This document shows, in pieces, positions 33,582 through 46,100 of a stretch of DNA of 64,000 nucleotides. The position numbers were made by a program, and so were the translations under genes. This DNA is from Blepharisma stoltei (Eukaryota > Ciliophora > Heterotrichea > Heterotrichida > Blepharismidae): contig CAJZBQ010000035.1 in NCBI GenBank assembly GCA_914767885.1, forward strand, positions 434,001 to 498,000. Reading direction: 5' to 3'. Within the stretch, counting starts at the first letter, position 1; every line of letters begins with the position of its first letter. Under the pieces are notes generated by a model, which worked only from the letters and a program-made list of their open reading frames with translations, was not told the origin of the DNA and ran no database searches.

Positions 33582-35400
33582 TTAATCAATTTTAAATATT
33601 CTATTGGTAGTATATTGCCTCTTTATTTCTATTTCTTCCAATTTTTGCTTATTAAGATCAAATTTATAGCATCAAGTATCCCTCAAATCGTATAAAATAT
33701 TATACACAGCACCATTACAATGCTTTGCGTACCCATAGCGATAATCACCCGTTGTAGCAAACATCCCAATTTTATGTCATTTAAAATCATCTTCTCATTC
33801 ACTTTCAGCAATTTTCCCACCAACCTCAAATAAATAAGCTCTTGAATATCCCGCACTTAGAAGCTTCATCCTGCACTCTTTTACAAGGACTTCTGGTATC
33901 TCTGAATAGCTCTCAATATCCAAATCAAGTTTATATATCTTATTGAGAGAAAAGCCACAAACCAACAGTTTTCCGTTAAAAGGTATAGAAGTTTCCTATG
34001 TTTGGCGCTGTAAGGCCGATAAATTCTGATCGGAATTTATCGGTTGGTTGCGCCAAATCAATGCCTTGGTCGGACCAAAAAGCGATTTGGTCCGACGAAC
34101 TTGGAAAGCTCCTGGGAAAATGTCTGCGCTTTCAGCGCTATATAGAGGAAACCTTTATACAATAGAGCACCCAAAAGATGATTTTGGCAGCTGAGACAAT
34201 CTGGTTCAGTGGTTTTTCCTGAGATCGAACCTATTTACAAAATCCAATCCTAGAGTTCTATAAGAGCTGGAAAATATATAAACAGAGTTATTATAGTAGG
34301 CACCTCCTGCTCATAAGGCTTGAGGGCCAGAAGGAAGTATTCTTTTTAGACTCAGTGTATTAAGGTCTATAATAGCGCAAGCTCCAGAAGTGCGATCTCA
34401 GGTTCCATAGCAGAAGAGCTCAGAATTTGGGAGCTGGATTGTGCAGAGGCTTCGATATGGTTCTGGAGAAGCTTGCTTTAATTGATGGGTGTCTATATCA
34501 TAGTAAAATAGGCATACCTTATTGTCTACTTGAAAATTCACATAAAGGTATTTTGAAGATAAGTCTAGTTTCTCGTTTAAAAAATTCAATTTTTGATAAA
34601 TCCTTTCTCGGCTGCTAAGGTAGGTGTTGTAGGCTATGGCAACGTTTTGATTTGAATCACATATAAATTTCAGCTGCTCATGACTTTCGTTTAGCAAAGT
34701 TCCCTCAAGCTTGGTTTCAATTGATTTTGTTGATATCTTGAAGTTTTGGACTTCCCCAAGAAAGTAATCTTTACTCTCCCCCCTTATAATGATCAAAAAT
34801 ATTTTAATATAAATTTAGATTCCATATAAAATATTTTTTTGCAATAAGTCTTATTAGATATATAATAATAACTTATGCATTACCGCGTCCAAGACGCCTT
34901 AAATTCTTATTTTTCATTACAGTTTTATGAGCATTTTTGCTGCAGCATCCACTTCAATAATCTGGCATTTCTTCATTCCCTTCTTCTCTTTAATTTCTTC
35001 ATATTTTCATGAATCTAGTACTATATCGAATAGATTTAGCTCCTCTTCATCACCATCAGTTTCTTTAGTTTAATTAGTAATTCAGTTCTCTCAGTGTCAT
35101 ATTTAGGATTATTAGATATTGTTAAGGAGGATGACTAGCACAAAGCTTTTTTGGCTAGCAGGCAAGCCAAAAAAGCCCCATGCTAGTTATCCTCCTTGGC
35201 TATATATAAAGATTACAAGTTAATTTAGATTTTTCTTTCAAATATAAAAAAAACCTTTTTATATATAATTTTTTTAAAGCAAATTGCTTCTTAGAGAAAA
35301 AAAAAAACTTGCTCGCCCTTAAAGAGGGAGCTGGATATATTTTCAAGCATCTCTTCTAGCAATACAACTTCTTTTACAGTATTTCTCTTTTCTATTCAAT
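33582..35400 (-). CDS. Coiled-coil and Kelch protein with two large IESs, start not located
   Basis: Paralogue of 31704-32831. The readable N-terminus lies beyond a 560-bp insertion: VKEVVLLEEMLENIS joins KDYFLGEVQNFKIST, aligned without gaps to the paralogue's LEKYLQEQQKKYLSGELSNY region. Kelch blades: CTIQLPNSELFCYGTW, YYNNSVYIFSSSY, RFDLRKNHWTRLSQLP, GKLLVCGFSLNKIYKLDLD. A second insertion of 174 bp splits the CSIV-PFNGKLLVCG blade; its removal gives the same length as CSCLVFQENILICG. Ends RIFKID then TAA at 33582. No ATG identified upstream of 35380, so the 5' end may carry a further intron or IES. Confidence 0.65.
33986..34159. mobile_element. 174-bp TA-bounded IES with many internal hairpins
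   Basis: Ends TATAGAAGTTTCC and GGAAACCTTTATA form an inverted repeat. Inside are further inverted repeats: TTGGCGC with GCGCCAA, GATAAATTC with GAATTTATC, TTGGTCCGAC with GTCGGACCAA. Related to the sequence at 46821-46918. Excision restores the Kelch frame. Confidence 0.8.
34772..35331. mobile_element. 560-bp MITE-like IES with a long central hairpin
   Basis: Ends CTCTCCCCCCTTAT and CGCCCTTAAAGAGGGAGC, similar to the element in the patatin gene. Contains a near-perfect hairpin at 35124-35197 (AAGGAGGAT...ATCCTCCTT with inner arms GCTTTTTTGGCT and AGCCAAAAAAGC). Excision aligns the N-terminus of the host with its paralogue without gaps. Confidence 0.75.
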
Positions 35401-35746
35401 AAAAAAGGAATTTAAAAAGAAAATAAAAAGATTGATCTATGAAGTCATTAATGGAAATATGAATTTATTGTATCTTTTCAACAAGTTTTTCGTTCAGCAT
35501 GCTTCCAGAATCCTCTATACTCCTTTTGATGGTTTCCATAATATTATCGAGTCCTTCTATGCGCTTATTTTCTAATTAAATAAGCATTTTTCCTGCATCA
35601 TGAAATTATAATTATTTTATTTTAATCGACTTTTCGTAATCCTTGAAAAGACAACGCAAAATAGCAGTTTATAACTGTTCTTTTTTATATTATTATCAAT
35701 TGTAGCTAAACTATGAAGAAACGCAGCTTTTCTTATAATAATAAAA
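35401..35746. other. Divergent intergenic region
   Basis: AT-rich, about 350 bp, between the minus-strand Kelch gene and the plus-strand receptor. No motif recognised. Confidence 0.35.
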
Positions 35747-38700
35747 ATGCTAGCTTGGCTAATTCTCTTGACCCAAATCTCTAATGTTTTCTGCCTTTGT
35801 CAACTTGATTGTGTAAGTTTAAGCCTTGAATTATGCTCTAAATGCATTGAAGCGCAAATGCTAACGAGGAAAGAATATTCTTCCAAAATTTGTAACTTAT
35901 GGTCTCAAAAAGAATGTTCTGTATCTGAAGGATTTATTATTTCAACCAGGGAAAAATACCTTTGAATCAATTCATCTTATCATGATCAAGTTATTATCAG
36001 CTCTATAAATGAATTCTTCTGATCCAGTATTTTAGTGAAGTTTTCAGACGAAAGAAATATAACTTTAGAGAAAATATGCCAAACTGAAAATCAAAATTTC
36101 CAGCATTTTGGGTTCAAATTTAAAGATAAGATGAGAGAAAATTTGATTTATATTTGAGCAATTGGCTCATTTAAAGAGGATTTTCAAGGTTTTGTATCAG
36201 TCCAAATAATAAATGAATCTAAATCTTATTCATTAACAGAAGCTCAACGTTTGCCAATGCCAGAAGTGAAAAGCATTGAGTGTTCTCAGTCTAATGCACA
36301 ATGCCCTCCATGGTTTTGGTCAGAAATCTTACCTTGAGAAACTAAAGGAAGATTGCTTCAAAATTGCTATGATGCAACTTGCAATATCTGTCCTTCAAGT
36401 GACAGCAAAACTTGAGGGGACTGCTCTGACTGTGGAACAACTTTATTTTTATATCAAGGTTTGTGCTGGACTTTCTGCCCGTCAGGAACAGTTAAAGACA
36501 CCGAATATAATACGTGCAATAAGAAAGACGTTTACTCTCTTGACTTAAGCTTATACGACGTCATATCAAGCAACCCAGCAGGGATGACACTTGCAGCAGA
36601 TTATAATTGCCCTATCCCTTATCCTGTTCTCAACCGGGGCTATTTCTTTGAAATTTGCTCTCGCATGTCTTCTGATAATTTTATCATGCCTTACTTCTTT
36701 TCAGTTTCTGGCTGGATTTTTGTGGTGGATTATCAAAATACCTGAAACGAAATATTGCATTGGAATTTAAACTATGTCAATATAAATAACAAATATCTGG
36801 AATTATATGATAAAGCTATTGAGCCAAATCCTTTTACCCTCAATATATTTAATAAGGTGGTGGCGACAATATGTCTTTGAGAACGCACCACTTTGGGTGT
36901 CAAAACCGCTTTATAGCCTAAACTAAGGCTCAGCCCCTTTAAATCCTAATCCTTAGCATTCCTTGAGCTGCTTAGAAGGGTAAGTCTTGGAAGTCAGCTG
37001 TGGTCATTACAGTCCAGGTATACCTGTTTGCCAAGAATAGCCCACTAAGAAGCATTTTTTAGTTCGCCATTCTTAAATTTGGTTAGCCAGAAAATATGGC
37101 ATGCCAACGAATTTGGCAAGCTAATTATTGTCCCGCCAACCAAAAAATGCTCCTTAGTGGGCTATTCTTGGTAAATAAGTATATTAGTTATTCGATGATT
37201 TTTGAGGTATGATTCTTTTTTCCTGCGTTTAAACTTTCTCTCAAGGTTGCCAGCAGGAGGAATCGGGGCTTACCTTTGCCTTCGTAGCACCCCAAAAGAC
37301 GTGAAGGCTGAGGAGTCTTTCTAACCCGTCGAGACTCAGGGATATTGATACAAGCCTCAGATCCCGTAGACCGCTGTTGAGACAGAGCTCAGGTGACTGA
37401 ATTCCTCCTGCAAAAAGGCTCCGGCGATCCCAAGCGTGTGGGGTATCAATTCTGAAAGACTTTAAACCCTTTAATCTTAGATATTTTACCCTCAATGAGT
37501 GAAACTTCTTTTACCTTTCTCAATCAACAGATTGGACTTATGTGTATTTTTCAGTATCAATGAATGGAGGCTCCACAACAACAGCTCAAGAGTCAATCAA
37601 TCTTAATGTGATTGACAATGCTAAAACTCTATATGTTGGAGCTCCATCTATGAGCGGAAGCGGGTATGGATTTCATGGATACCTGCACAAACTTCAAATT
37701 TATACTGATTACCAGTCAAATGGCGCTGGAAATGATTATTACCTAAGTAGCTGCTCAGGCAGCTGCTCAGCTTGTCCGTCAGAAATGATATGTCCCAGCA
37801 TTCACTGTATTTCTACTCAATATGAATACTTTGATGGCTGCCAGTCATGTGAGGCTTGTGAAACCAGCTGTGTCAGAGCAAGCGACTGCAACTTATGTGT
37901 GGACTATTGCGATTCGTGCAGTTCTTTTTCTTTGTGCACTTCGTGCCAGGCCTATTATTTTCTTGGCCCATCGTCTAAAAGTTGCCATTCTGGAGGATGC
38001 CCTTCAGGCTCTTATGATAATGGAAATTATCAATGCAAGATTGACTGGACAGTGATTGAAGGAAGGATACCTTGCTTCAGCTTAATTCTCAACAAAATTC
38101 AAAGCAATTTTAAAGACACTACTTATAACACAAACACCCTAGCTGGAGCCACTACTGATTTTTATCCAAAATATGATGAGTATGACCCTTACCCTTCCAA
38201 AGGTCGAGGCTACTACTTTAATGGCCACTCATTAATGCAGGTCACTTCGTTTATGTTTAACGCTGAATTCAGCTTTTCAGCTTGAATTTATCTGCCTACT
38301 TCCACTAGCGGAATTATTTTCGCAAAGCAGATTAACGACAGCACTTTTACAAAATTAATGGCTTTTGAAATAAATAGCAGCAATAAGCTCCAGCTAAGTT
38401 TATATCTAACTATGAGTAAGACTGGAAAGGTACTGATAGGAGAATCAAAGCAGCTTGTGTATGATTCTCAATGATACAATCTTGCAGTCTGTGTATCTTA
38501 TGCAGCTCCATACTCTCAAATAGCTTTTTCTATTGCAGGAACAACCATGAGTGTTGACTATTATGAAATTTCTTTATTGGGGTTATTTTTGGATTATAAT
38601 AGTGGCTATACTGCTACCATTGGAGCATCTCAGTCAACTAAAGGCTATGGGAATTTTATAAAGGCGTTTATATACAGCATAAAAATATGGAATTTCGTAA

Positions 38701-41700
38701 TGGACCCTTGAAATTATGACCATTTCTTAGCTAGCTGCGGGTACTATCCTCAAGCCGCTGACAGCTGTTTATCAACTCAGCCAATTGAGAAGTATTATGA
38801 CGGAAACTCATGGCAAACTTGTAAGCCAAATTGCACCACAAAAGGTTGCGTCAAGTCAGATACTCAATGCAACTTATGCGAGTTTGAGAATTGCTACCTA
38901 TGTGATGATTGGACTGGATGCAGTACCTATTGTGACTCAAGCTGCGCTTCCTGCAATGGCACAAGTTATAAGGATTGCATAACATGCGCCAATTCTACTC
39001 GTGTTTTAGCTTACCCTGGACAATGCTACTGCACATCAAGCCAGTATTTGATTTCTGAGGTACCTTATTCTTGTGGAGACTGTTATAGTGCTTGCAGCAC
39101 ATGTGTTGGACCTAACTATAATGACTGTCTAAGTTGTAGCGGCCAAAGCATTACACTTGCTGGCTCTCCTGGATTCTGTTCATGCAACTCTACTCAATAT
39201 ATCAAAACTAAAAGTCCTTTGGAGTGCGCTGATTGTGATTCTAGCTGTCTTACCTGCTCTAGGAGTGGCAAGTATAATTGTCTGTCATGCTCATCTGGAT
39301 TTGTATTAGAAAAAGATGGATCATGCACTTGTGGAGAAGGGAAAACCTTTTATAATGGTTACTGCACAGATTGTACTGATGAGAGATGCAGCAATTGCAC
39401 AAGTAGTCCAGATATCTGTCTCTCATGCTTTTCACCATTTGTTATTGGTGGACGTGGCTGTGTTTGTCCCGCTGGGACCAAAGAAGAAAATGAAACTTGT
39501 ATTGATAACATTCTTTACGTGAATGAGTCTTATTCAGATAATACTTTCTATCTAATCTTTAGTGAAAATCTGAATGAAACTTTAAGCACAGCAGACATTT
39601 CTATTACTGTTCTTGCTGATATACAAGTTACAGTCACTTTTGAAGTCAAAACTGTTTCAAAATACGATTATTATAAAATCCCTGTGGAATTTACTCCTAC
39701 AAATGTAAATGGAGCAGTAACTTTACAGCTCTTTATTAGTAAAATAGTATATGGGGTGTCGAATTCTATTATTGAACAAAGGCTGTTTAACCATAGCAAT
39801 GCCACTATTACTGGACAGCCAAAAAGTAGTGAGCAAATTGCAAACGAAGAAATTGCTGCAGTCTTACCAACCTCTACTCAAAAATCCTTAACTTCAACGA
39901 TTGCGTTTTATGGCGTTGTTCAGTATAGCTTAGGGCATCGTTTGGATCGCAAAATTCCTAGCAGACTGGTAGGGCTGTGATTTTACAAGTCAGTTCCTCC
40001 AATAGCAAGTGAAACCTATATGGCGCTTGTCAATTGGTGGAGTTGACTTGGCAAAATTGCAGCCCTAGCCAACTTCACAAGCTGGAGACTTTGCAGCCTA
40101 GGGCGATCCAAAAGAGGCCCTGGATTATATCTTTGAACCCAAAAATCCGCAACTTTATGAATATATGTGAATATGGTTCAGATTATTGCCTTTGCTCCTC
40201 TAATGAATATTGATATTCCTTCTGATATATATGATATGCTAAAGGGCTATATTTCTTATAAGTCTATCCCAAACCTTGGAGTATGGATTTATGAAAGCCG
40301 TCATATTGGGCCTGAACCAATAAATAAATTTTATAAATACGGGTATAAATCAGGGCTTTTTGTTATTGCTGCAGGACATATGGTATGAATCGCTCTAATG
40401 TTTTTTGCTCTTTGGGGGATCTTGCTTTTGCTTTATTTATGTATCCCAGTTGCAAAGGTTAGGAATGTATTAAGTACTAAAGTTTTATCGAATTTTCAGT
40501 ATTCTTGGCTAATTAAGCTTTGACTGCAAATTTATATATTAACTATAGCAGGCGCAGTGATTGGGATAAATAATCCTGATGCTAGTCAATCTGACTATGT
40601 GGCTGACTGCACTTTTTCGTGGCTTGTATTTCTTTTGTCCTGAGTCATTAATGGATTAATGACTTGGTTCATTTGGAAAAATAAAGTCATCATTGAGTCT
40701 GGAGATGAAAATTTCATTAAAAAATATAGTTCATTACTGGAAGATTTTCACTGTAAAAAAGGTTTTTTAAGCATGTGCTATTATCCATGGTTTCTGCTTA
40801 GAAGGAGCTTATATGCACTAATACTATACAATCTCGCTGATTTTCCTGCTTTGCAATCAGTATTGAATATCATTTTAACTCTTATTACAATCTTTTATAT
40901 GATCAAATATAAGCCTTATAAAAGTGGCTTAAATAACCAAGTTGAAATAGCTGCAGAATTTGTAGTCCTCATAGTCTTCATATTTTTAACCCCATTTATT
41001 GATACAGATTTATCAGTGTCTGCTAGAGAAGCTTTTCAATCCATTATTCTGCTATCAATGATCACATTTATTTTATACAGCTATGCTATTTTAGTTTGCC
41101 AATATTATGTGAAAATCAAAACATTAGCTTAGTTAGCTCTAAGAAAAAACTCATTATACCTCTTTAATATTTCCACTTCCCGTCCATTTAGAATCTTTGG
41201 CCTAAGGGCTCTATCAATAAGCTGCAAAGTTTTTACTCCGAATATGAATTTAAAATATAGTCTTTGAGCCTTTTTGAGCACCAGTAACCTGCTATAATGA
41301 CCGCAATCAGTTTGCGATTTAGCTGGGAAATAGAGTCTGATTGCAGCAAGTAAACTAATCTACTGATGAAAAAAAGATCCAATGTGCTATAGCAATTTAG
41401 CCTCCAAAGATTAGTATATCTTTTGATCTGAACTATCAAATTGACCATTTTATTGAAAATCAAGGTAAAGCTGAGCAAAAGAAAAGAGCTTAAAGTAGCT
41501 CAGGAAACAGGGATTGTTGTTCCGACTAATTTATCGGACTTAATCAATTCTAATAATGGAGAGGAATGCAATAAATTAGACACTCTAAACACCACTCCAA
41601 GAGAAGATAGTATTGGAAAGAAAGCTCCAATTAGCACACCTGACGTATCAATTATATATCAAAAAAGGCTAGCAAGCGAAAGTGCCTTATTTGATGAGCC

Positions 41701-41716
41701 TTCTGTTCATGAATAA
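35747..41716 (+). CDS. Giant cysteine-rich, LamG-like multi-pass receptor, 1602 residues after removal of three insertions
   Basis: Signal peptide MLAWLILLTQISNVFCLC. Long ectodomain with Cys-rich segments and at least two LamG/concanavalin-like repeats (SVSGWIFVVDYQNT...HKLQIYTD and FSAWIYLPTSTSG...SIKIWNF). Furin-like Cys repeats follow (CSSFSLCTSCQAYYF, CSTCVGPNYNDCLSC, CLTCSRSGKYNCLSC, CSNCTSSPDICLSC). The C-terminal third has about eight hydrophobic segments (ALMFFALWGILLLLYL, FVVLIVFIFLTPF, SIILLSMITFILYSYAIL). This architecture is common in ciliate GPCR-like surface proteins; the ligand is unknown. Removing 36845-37496, 39931-40098 and 41125-41465 leaves exactly 1603 codons. The tail after the last insertion ends DEPSVHE. 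Confidence 0.8.
36845..37496 (+). mobile_element. Retroposon-like element (family D) with perfect 13-bp duplication
   Basis: TTTTACCCTCAAT at 36832-36844 and 37484-37496. Body shares CACTTTGGGTGTCAAA and CTATAGCCTAAA-type words with the element at 6681-7170. Contains a nested 140-bp inverted repeat at 37031-37171. Excision gives PNPFTLNEWNFFYLSQ in frame. Confidence 0.9.
37031..37171. repeat. Long inverted repeat nested in the retroposon-like element
   Basis: CCAAGAATAGCCCACTAAG (37031 on) pairs with CTTAGTGGGCTATTCTTGG (to 37171), arms about 30 bp. The left arm region reappears in reverse complement at about 46752-46820, so it is a separate repeat family. Confidence 0.8.
39931..40098. mobile_element. 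168-bp TA-bounded IES in the receptor
   Basis: TA at 39931-39932 and 40099-40100. Ends TAGGGCATCG and TTTGCAGCCTA; internal CAGTCTGC-type words form partial hairpins. Excision gives VVQYSLGRSKRGPGLYLW in frame. Confidence 0.75.
41125..41465. mobile_element. 341-bp insertion at the receptor C-terminus, boundary ambiguous
   Basis: Can be removed between TA 41125-41126 and TA 41466-41467 (KIKTLKLSKRK) or between the direct repeats TGAAAATCAA at about 41110-41119 and 41454-41463 (KIKVKLSKRK). Both keep the frame. Without excision the protein would end KIKTLA. Confidence 0.65.
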
Positions 41717-42795
41717 TTTTTCTCGGTTTTTAAACTAAAAAAATAATTTAATAAATAAAGACTTATTTTAATTAATCTATAATAAAAGTCTATGCATCTT
41801 AAAAAATGATTAAAGATTTAAAATTTCCCCAAATACTTGAGCATATATTTGAATCATGTTTTAATTTTTAGACATAAAGAAAATAATACAAAGGAACTAG
41901 TCAAATTTATAGATATTTAATTTATATAATTTAATTCATATCATAGTGAGAATAATTTCTCCTTTAAATTTTAGCAGATGATATACGTCCTAAATCTCTA
42001 AAATCATTTCATATTTACAAATCTATTATTTTCATTTTCAAACTCTATAGCGAGTGCTCCCCTATAGACTTTTACGAAAAATGCCATTCAAAGAAAAACT
42101 GACTCCCCCCTCCGTGAGTGAAAAAAAAATTTTGTTCAACCACGGAGGGGGTTAATTTTTTTTTTTTAAAAAATTTATATATAAAATTTTATAAAATTTT
42201 TTTTTTTCGAAACTTAAAAAAATCCTAATTCACAAAAATTGGAAAGTAAATATTAATTTAATTTATAAAATTTATATTTTAAAAGGCAATCGTTTAAAAT
42301 TAAACAGAATTAGCTCTAGATTTCATTATATTAATTACCATTTATATATCAAATTTTTTTTCCATAAAAAATTTTTCTATTAAAAAAATTTTTGTTCACT
42401 CACGGAGGGGGGTTTTTGGGCAAAAAATAGCGATTTTTCTAATGGTTTTTGTTCACTCACGGAGGGGGGGGAGTTAGTTTAAAATTCAAAAAAAAAGCTA
42501 AAAAGTCAAAATTCATTTTAAAAATGTCATTATATACATCCCATTTGTCAATTCTAAAATTGACTTTTCAGACTTTTCCTTAATTTAAAATTATAGTATT
42601 TTATTTAAAAGTAATTGTCCTCAGAGATCTAAAATGAGGCTTGTGCTATACATGTCTTCTCAACAGCTCAGTCCATACAAAGCTTTACGGCACAGAATAG
42701 TCCAGCTCACAACTTCGCCAGGTTTGTCATGCAGAGCGAAGCTCTGCAAAGATCAGCGCGGCGCAGTTGGTGAAATTTTTTCCGAAAAGATCAAA
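41717..42795. other. Intergenic region with one MITE
   Basis: Holds 42103-42473. At 42634-42795 an open frame continuous with the next gene contains a small hairpin (GCAGAGCGAAGCTCTGC); this G+C-richer piece looks inserted. Confidence 0.4.
42103..42473. mobile_element. MITE-like element, TGA/TTA flanks, intergenic
   Basis: TGA at 42100-42102 and TTA at 42474-42476: the flanks differ at the middle base. Full-length body, 371 bp, with hairpin left and tandem motifs right. Confidence 0.8.
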
Positions 42796-43119
42796 ATGAA
42801 GTCATCCTATCACGACCAGTTTGGACAAACTTCTCCTATCCGAAGACCATCTCCTATATACCCCAAAGATAACGTTATATTTGAAGGAAAATGCGAGTAC
42901 GTAACACAATCAAGGCTAAACTTCTGTGAGAAGCCCTACTATCAGAACCAAAATCGGCCCCGCTCACAAACCCCTGACCGCAACCGAAGCGACAATTTTT
43001 TGACAGATGCCATGACTAAGCGATTCGAGGCAAGGACAGAAAAGCAAGACCAATTCGCAAACTTCCAGATCTCATATTCTACTCCTAGGACTAAAAAGTC
43101 AGTTAATTTTTGTGTATAA
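42796..43119 (+). CDS. Small basic protein of unknown function
   Basis: ATG at 42796 (MKSSYHDQFGQTSPIRRP). 107 residues, rich in Pro, Arg, Ser and Gln (RPRSQTPDRNRSDNF), ending KKSVNFCV. No domain recognised; the SP/TP sites could be phosphorylated. An upstream in-frame ATG at 42634 exists but the extra 54 codons are compositionally different. Stop is 12 bp before the next gene's ATG, a very short gap even for a compact ciliate genome. Confidence 0.55.
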   Translation: MKSSYHDQFGQTSPIRRPSPIYPKDNVIFEGKCEYVTQSRLNFCEKPYYQNQNRPRSQTPDRNRSDNFLTDAMTKRFEARTEKQDQFANFQISYSTPRTKKSVNFCV

Positions 43120-43130
43120 TTCATATAAAA

Positions 43131-46100
43131 ATGTCTTTAAGAGGAATTATAGATGTCATTATCCATTTAGAGAGCTTTAGAAATATTGACCTATACAACC
43201 CAGGACTTTACCATTTGGAGATTTCTGTATATCATATTGTCTCTGGCCATACCGTCTCAGCTCATCCTTATAATGTGATTACATGTGAAGGAAACACAGA
43301 ATTTCTCAGGACTTTACCTCCAGAAATTGAGGATTTTTGTTTCAAATCTCAGATCTTTTACATCAAATTTTGTGACGAGGAATTTTTTTTGCAAGATATC
43401 ATTGTGTTTAGAACAGAATTAGACCTTGAAACTGAAAATGAAATAATTATTCAGGTTAATCTGATGTATTTAGATATAGAGTACTCTGAAGATATTTTCG
43501 AAAAGAATACTATGAAGCTTGATAGAGCAGTTTCTGTTAGCGAAGTGAAGCTGAAACTAAGAGACGCAATGGAAGGGATCAATCAATTTTTCCCAGTAAT
43601 TTTTGATAAAGAGCATTTCTCGGTGGTGTCACTGACCGTTCACTCTTTACCAATAGATTTTCGATTCAGGTCAAAGTCTATCATTGAGTCAATATCAAAT
43701 AACCGGCTAAGCATAAAAAGAGACAATTCTATAGACCTGGCAAGAGAAGTTTCTGACTCCCCCCCCCCTTTAAATTGGAACAAAATATCGGTAAAATTTC
43801 CACTTTTTTGGTAAATTAACCCCCCTTTAAATTGGACAAAATTTAATTTTATAATAAAAAATTTTATATATAAAAATCATAATTTTATGTAAAAACTTTT
43901 GATATAAGTTAAATGTTTCTTCTTAACTAACTCCCCCCCCATCCTTGATCGAACGACTCGCCATCGTTTGATCAAGGATGGGGGTTAAAAAAACTTTTTT
44001 TGGGAAAAAAATTTTATATAGAAAATAAAAAAATATATATATATATATATTTTTATTTACTCTAAATAAGAGGGTTAAGAGTATTTAATAATTATTTTTA
44101 GAGCAAAAAATTTTATAAAAATACCAATTTTTAATATTTTGATTTATTAGTTACCCCTTTAAACTGCATAAATTTTAATTTGTTCCTTATTAAATTAAAT
44201 TTTTTTTTAAAAATTTTAAAGAATCTCTATTTTATTAGATTATTGAGTTTTTAAGCCTAAGTTGATGATTAAATCACTTCAGGTAATTGATTCCGAAGCT
44301 TTCTGTCGTCTCAAAGTCTCTGAAAACAACTTCGTTATGTACATCTTCCCAAGCTTTTTTGATAACTAATATATTTTTATATATATAAAAATTGTCATGA
44401 TATGAAAATCGTTCGATCAAGGATGGGGGTTAATTTCCCCAAATTTTAGGAATTTTTACAGTCAATCGTTCGATCAAGATGGGGGGGAGTAAGATTAAAA
44501 ATTTAGCTATATCTTGCTTTTGTTTAAAGAAGAGAGTATAAAGAGCATCTTATTTAAATAAATTTATTATCCTTAATTGCTAAACTTTTAAAAAAATTTA
44601 AATTTTTATTTTTATCTTTTTTCGATAAAAATGATATTTTTTATTTAAATAATTTTGATATAGATTCAATGCGAATTCTTTACAAAAATTGAAAATTTAC
44701 TTATTCCTTGCTTTATTTTAAAGAATAGAGTATAAATAACAACTTGTTTAAACAAAACTAGTACTTTGATCGATAAATTTTCTAAAAATTTTTTTTTTTA
44801 ATTTTTTTTTTTATCAATAAAAATAATAATTTTTGTGTAAATAGTTTTGATACCAATTAATAGTGGCGTATTAACTAATAATGAAAATTTAGTTATACCT
44901 TGCTTTGCTTTAAAGGATAAAGATTAAATAGCATTTTATTAAACAAATTTATTAATCTAATTCGATAAATTTTTGAAAATTTTTTTTATTGAAATCTTTT
45001 TTTAAACAATTTTATATTGATTTTATTTTTTAAAAAAATTTTCTTAACCCCCCCTTTAAATTGGAACAAAATTTTTTGTTCCAATTTAAAGGAGGGGGGG
45101 AGTGAGTGTCTGCTTGAAGGAATCGAAGTACTGAAACAAGAAGATATTGACAGGATCTACGACAAATATGTGAGGACGATTGAGTGTGTCCATGATAAAA
45201 TTCAAAATTTAATCAAGGACTGAAACGACGGGCTGCATTTGCAACTATTTTATGTAAATGGCCGAAGCCCAAGAAGACTTTCCATTGAAAAAATTAAAAT
45301 TCCATTGGCTGAATGGAATTTATCATTGGAAGATTTCGCGAATAAATTCCTCAGTGACATCCAAGAACTGGCGACCAAAATGTGCTACTTATCGACTACA
45401 TTTTTAGAAATCCTAGCCAAAGATTCCTGACACATAACAAGGTCTTTAGAAATCGAATACATTGAAAACCAAATGAACTATTGAGAAAAAAGCATTTTTA
45501 TGGAGATGAAGCTTGTTACAGATTTTGCCTTAGAAACCGACCAAAATTTGGGGGAGAGGCATTCCTCTGTCGCAAGAACCCTGAGAAGGACTGAAATTTA
45601 TAATGAAAACCAAACTTTATCCCTCCAGCTTCATTCTGAAGAAGCTTCGCACAAGGAGCCTCCTGTTTTGTTTTTAGATGTTTACTCAAAAGTCTGTGAA
45701 AGCTCTTTAACTCTGTTAGACACCTCAAAGCCATGAAGTCCTAACTGGTTGAGCTACTCTCCAAACATTGATTTTCAGAAGCAAGGAACACATTTAATTA
45801 TTCTTGTTCATGGCTTCCAAGGAAATTCCTTTGACGTTCGGCATTGGAGGAACTACTTTGCCCTTTACCGCCCAGATGTGTTGTTTTTGTGCTCGGTTTC
45901 TAATGAAGACAACCCTGACCGTAATATAGCCGAAATGGGAGTAAAGCTGTCAGAAGAAGTCAAATATTATATCAAACAATATTGCCCCAGAAGTCTCACA
46001 AAAATATCATTTGTTGGGCACTCTTTAGGAGGCGTTGTAATCAGAGCAGCTCTTCCTTTTCTATCAGAATTTTCATCAAAAATGCAATTTTTTCTGACCC

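Noticed and set aside
37241-37495. Minus-strand ORF within the receptor insertion
   Set aside because: Lies inside the duplication-flanked element; not conserved in the related element at 6681-7170.
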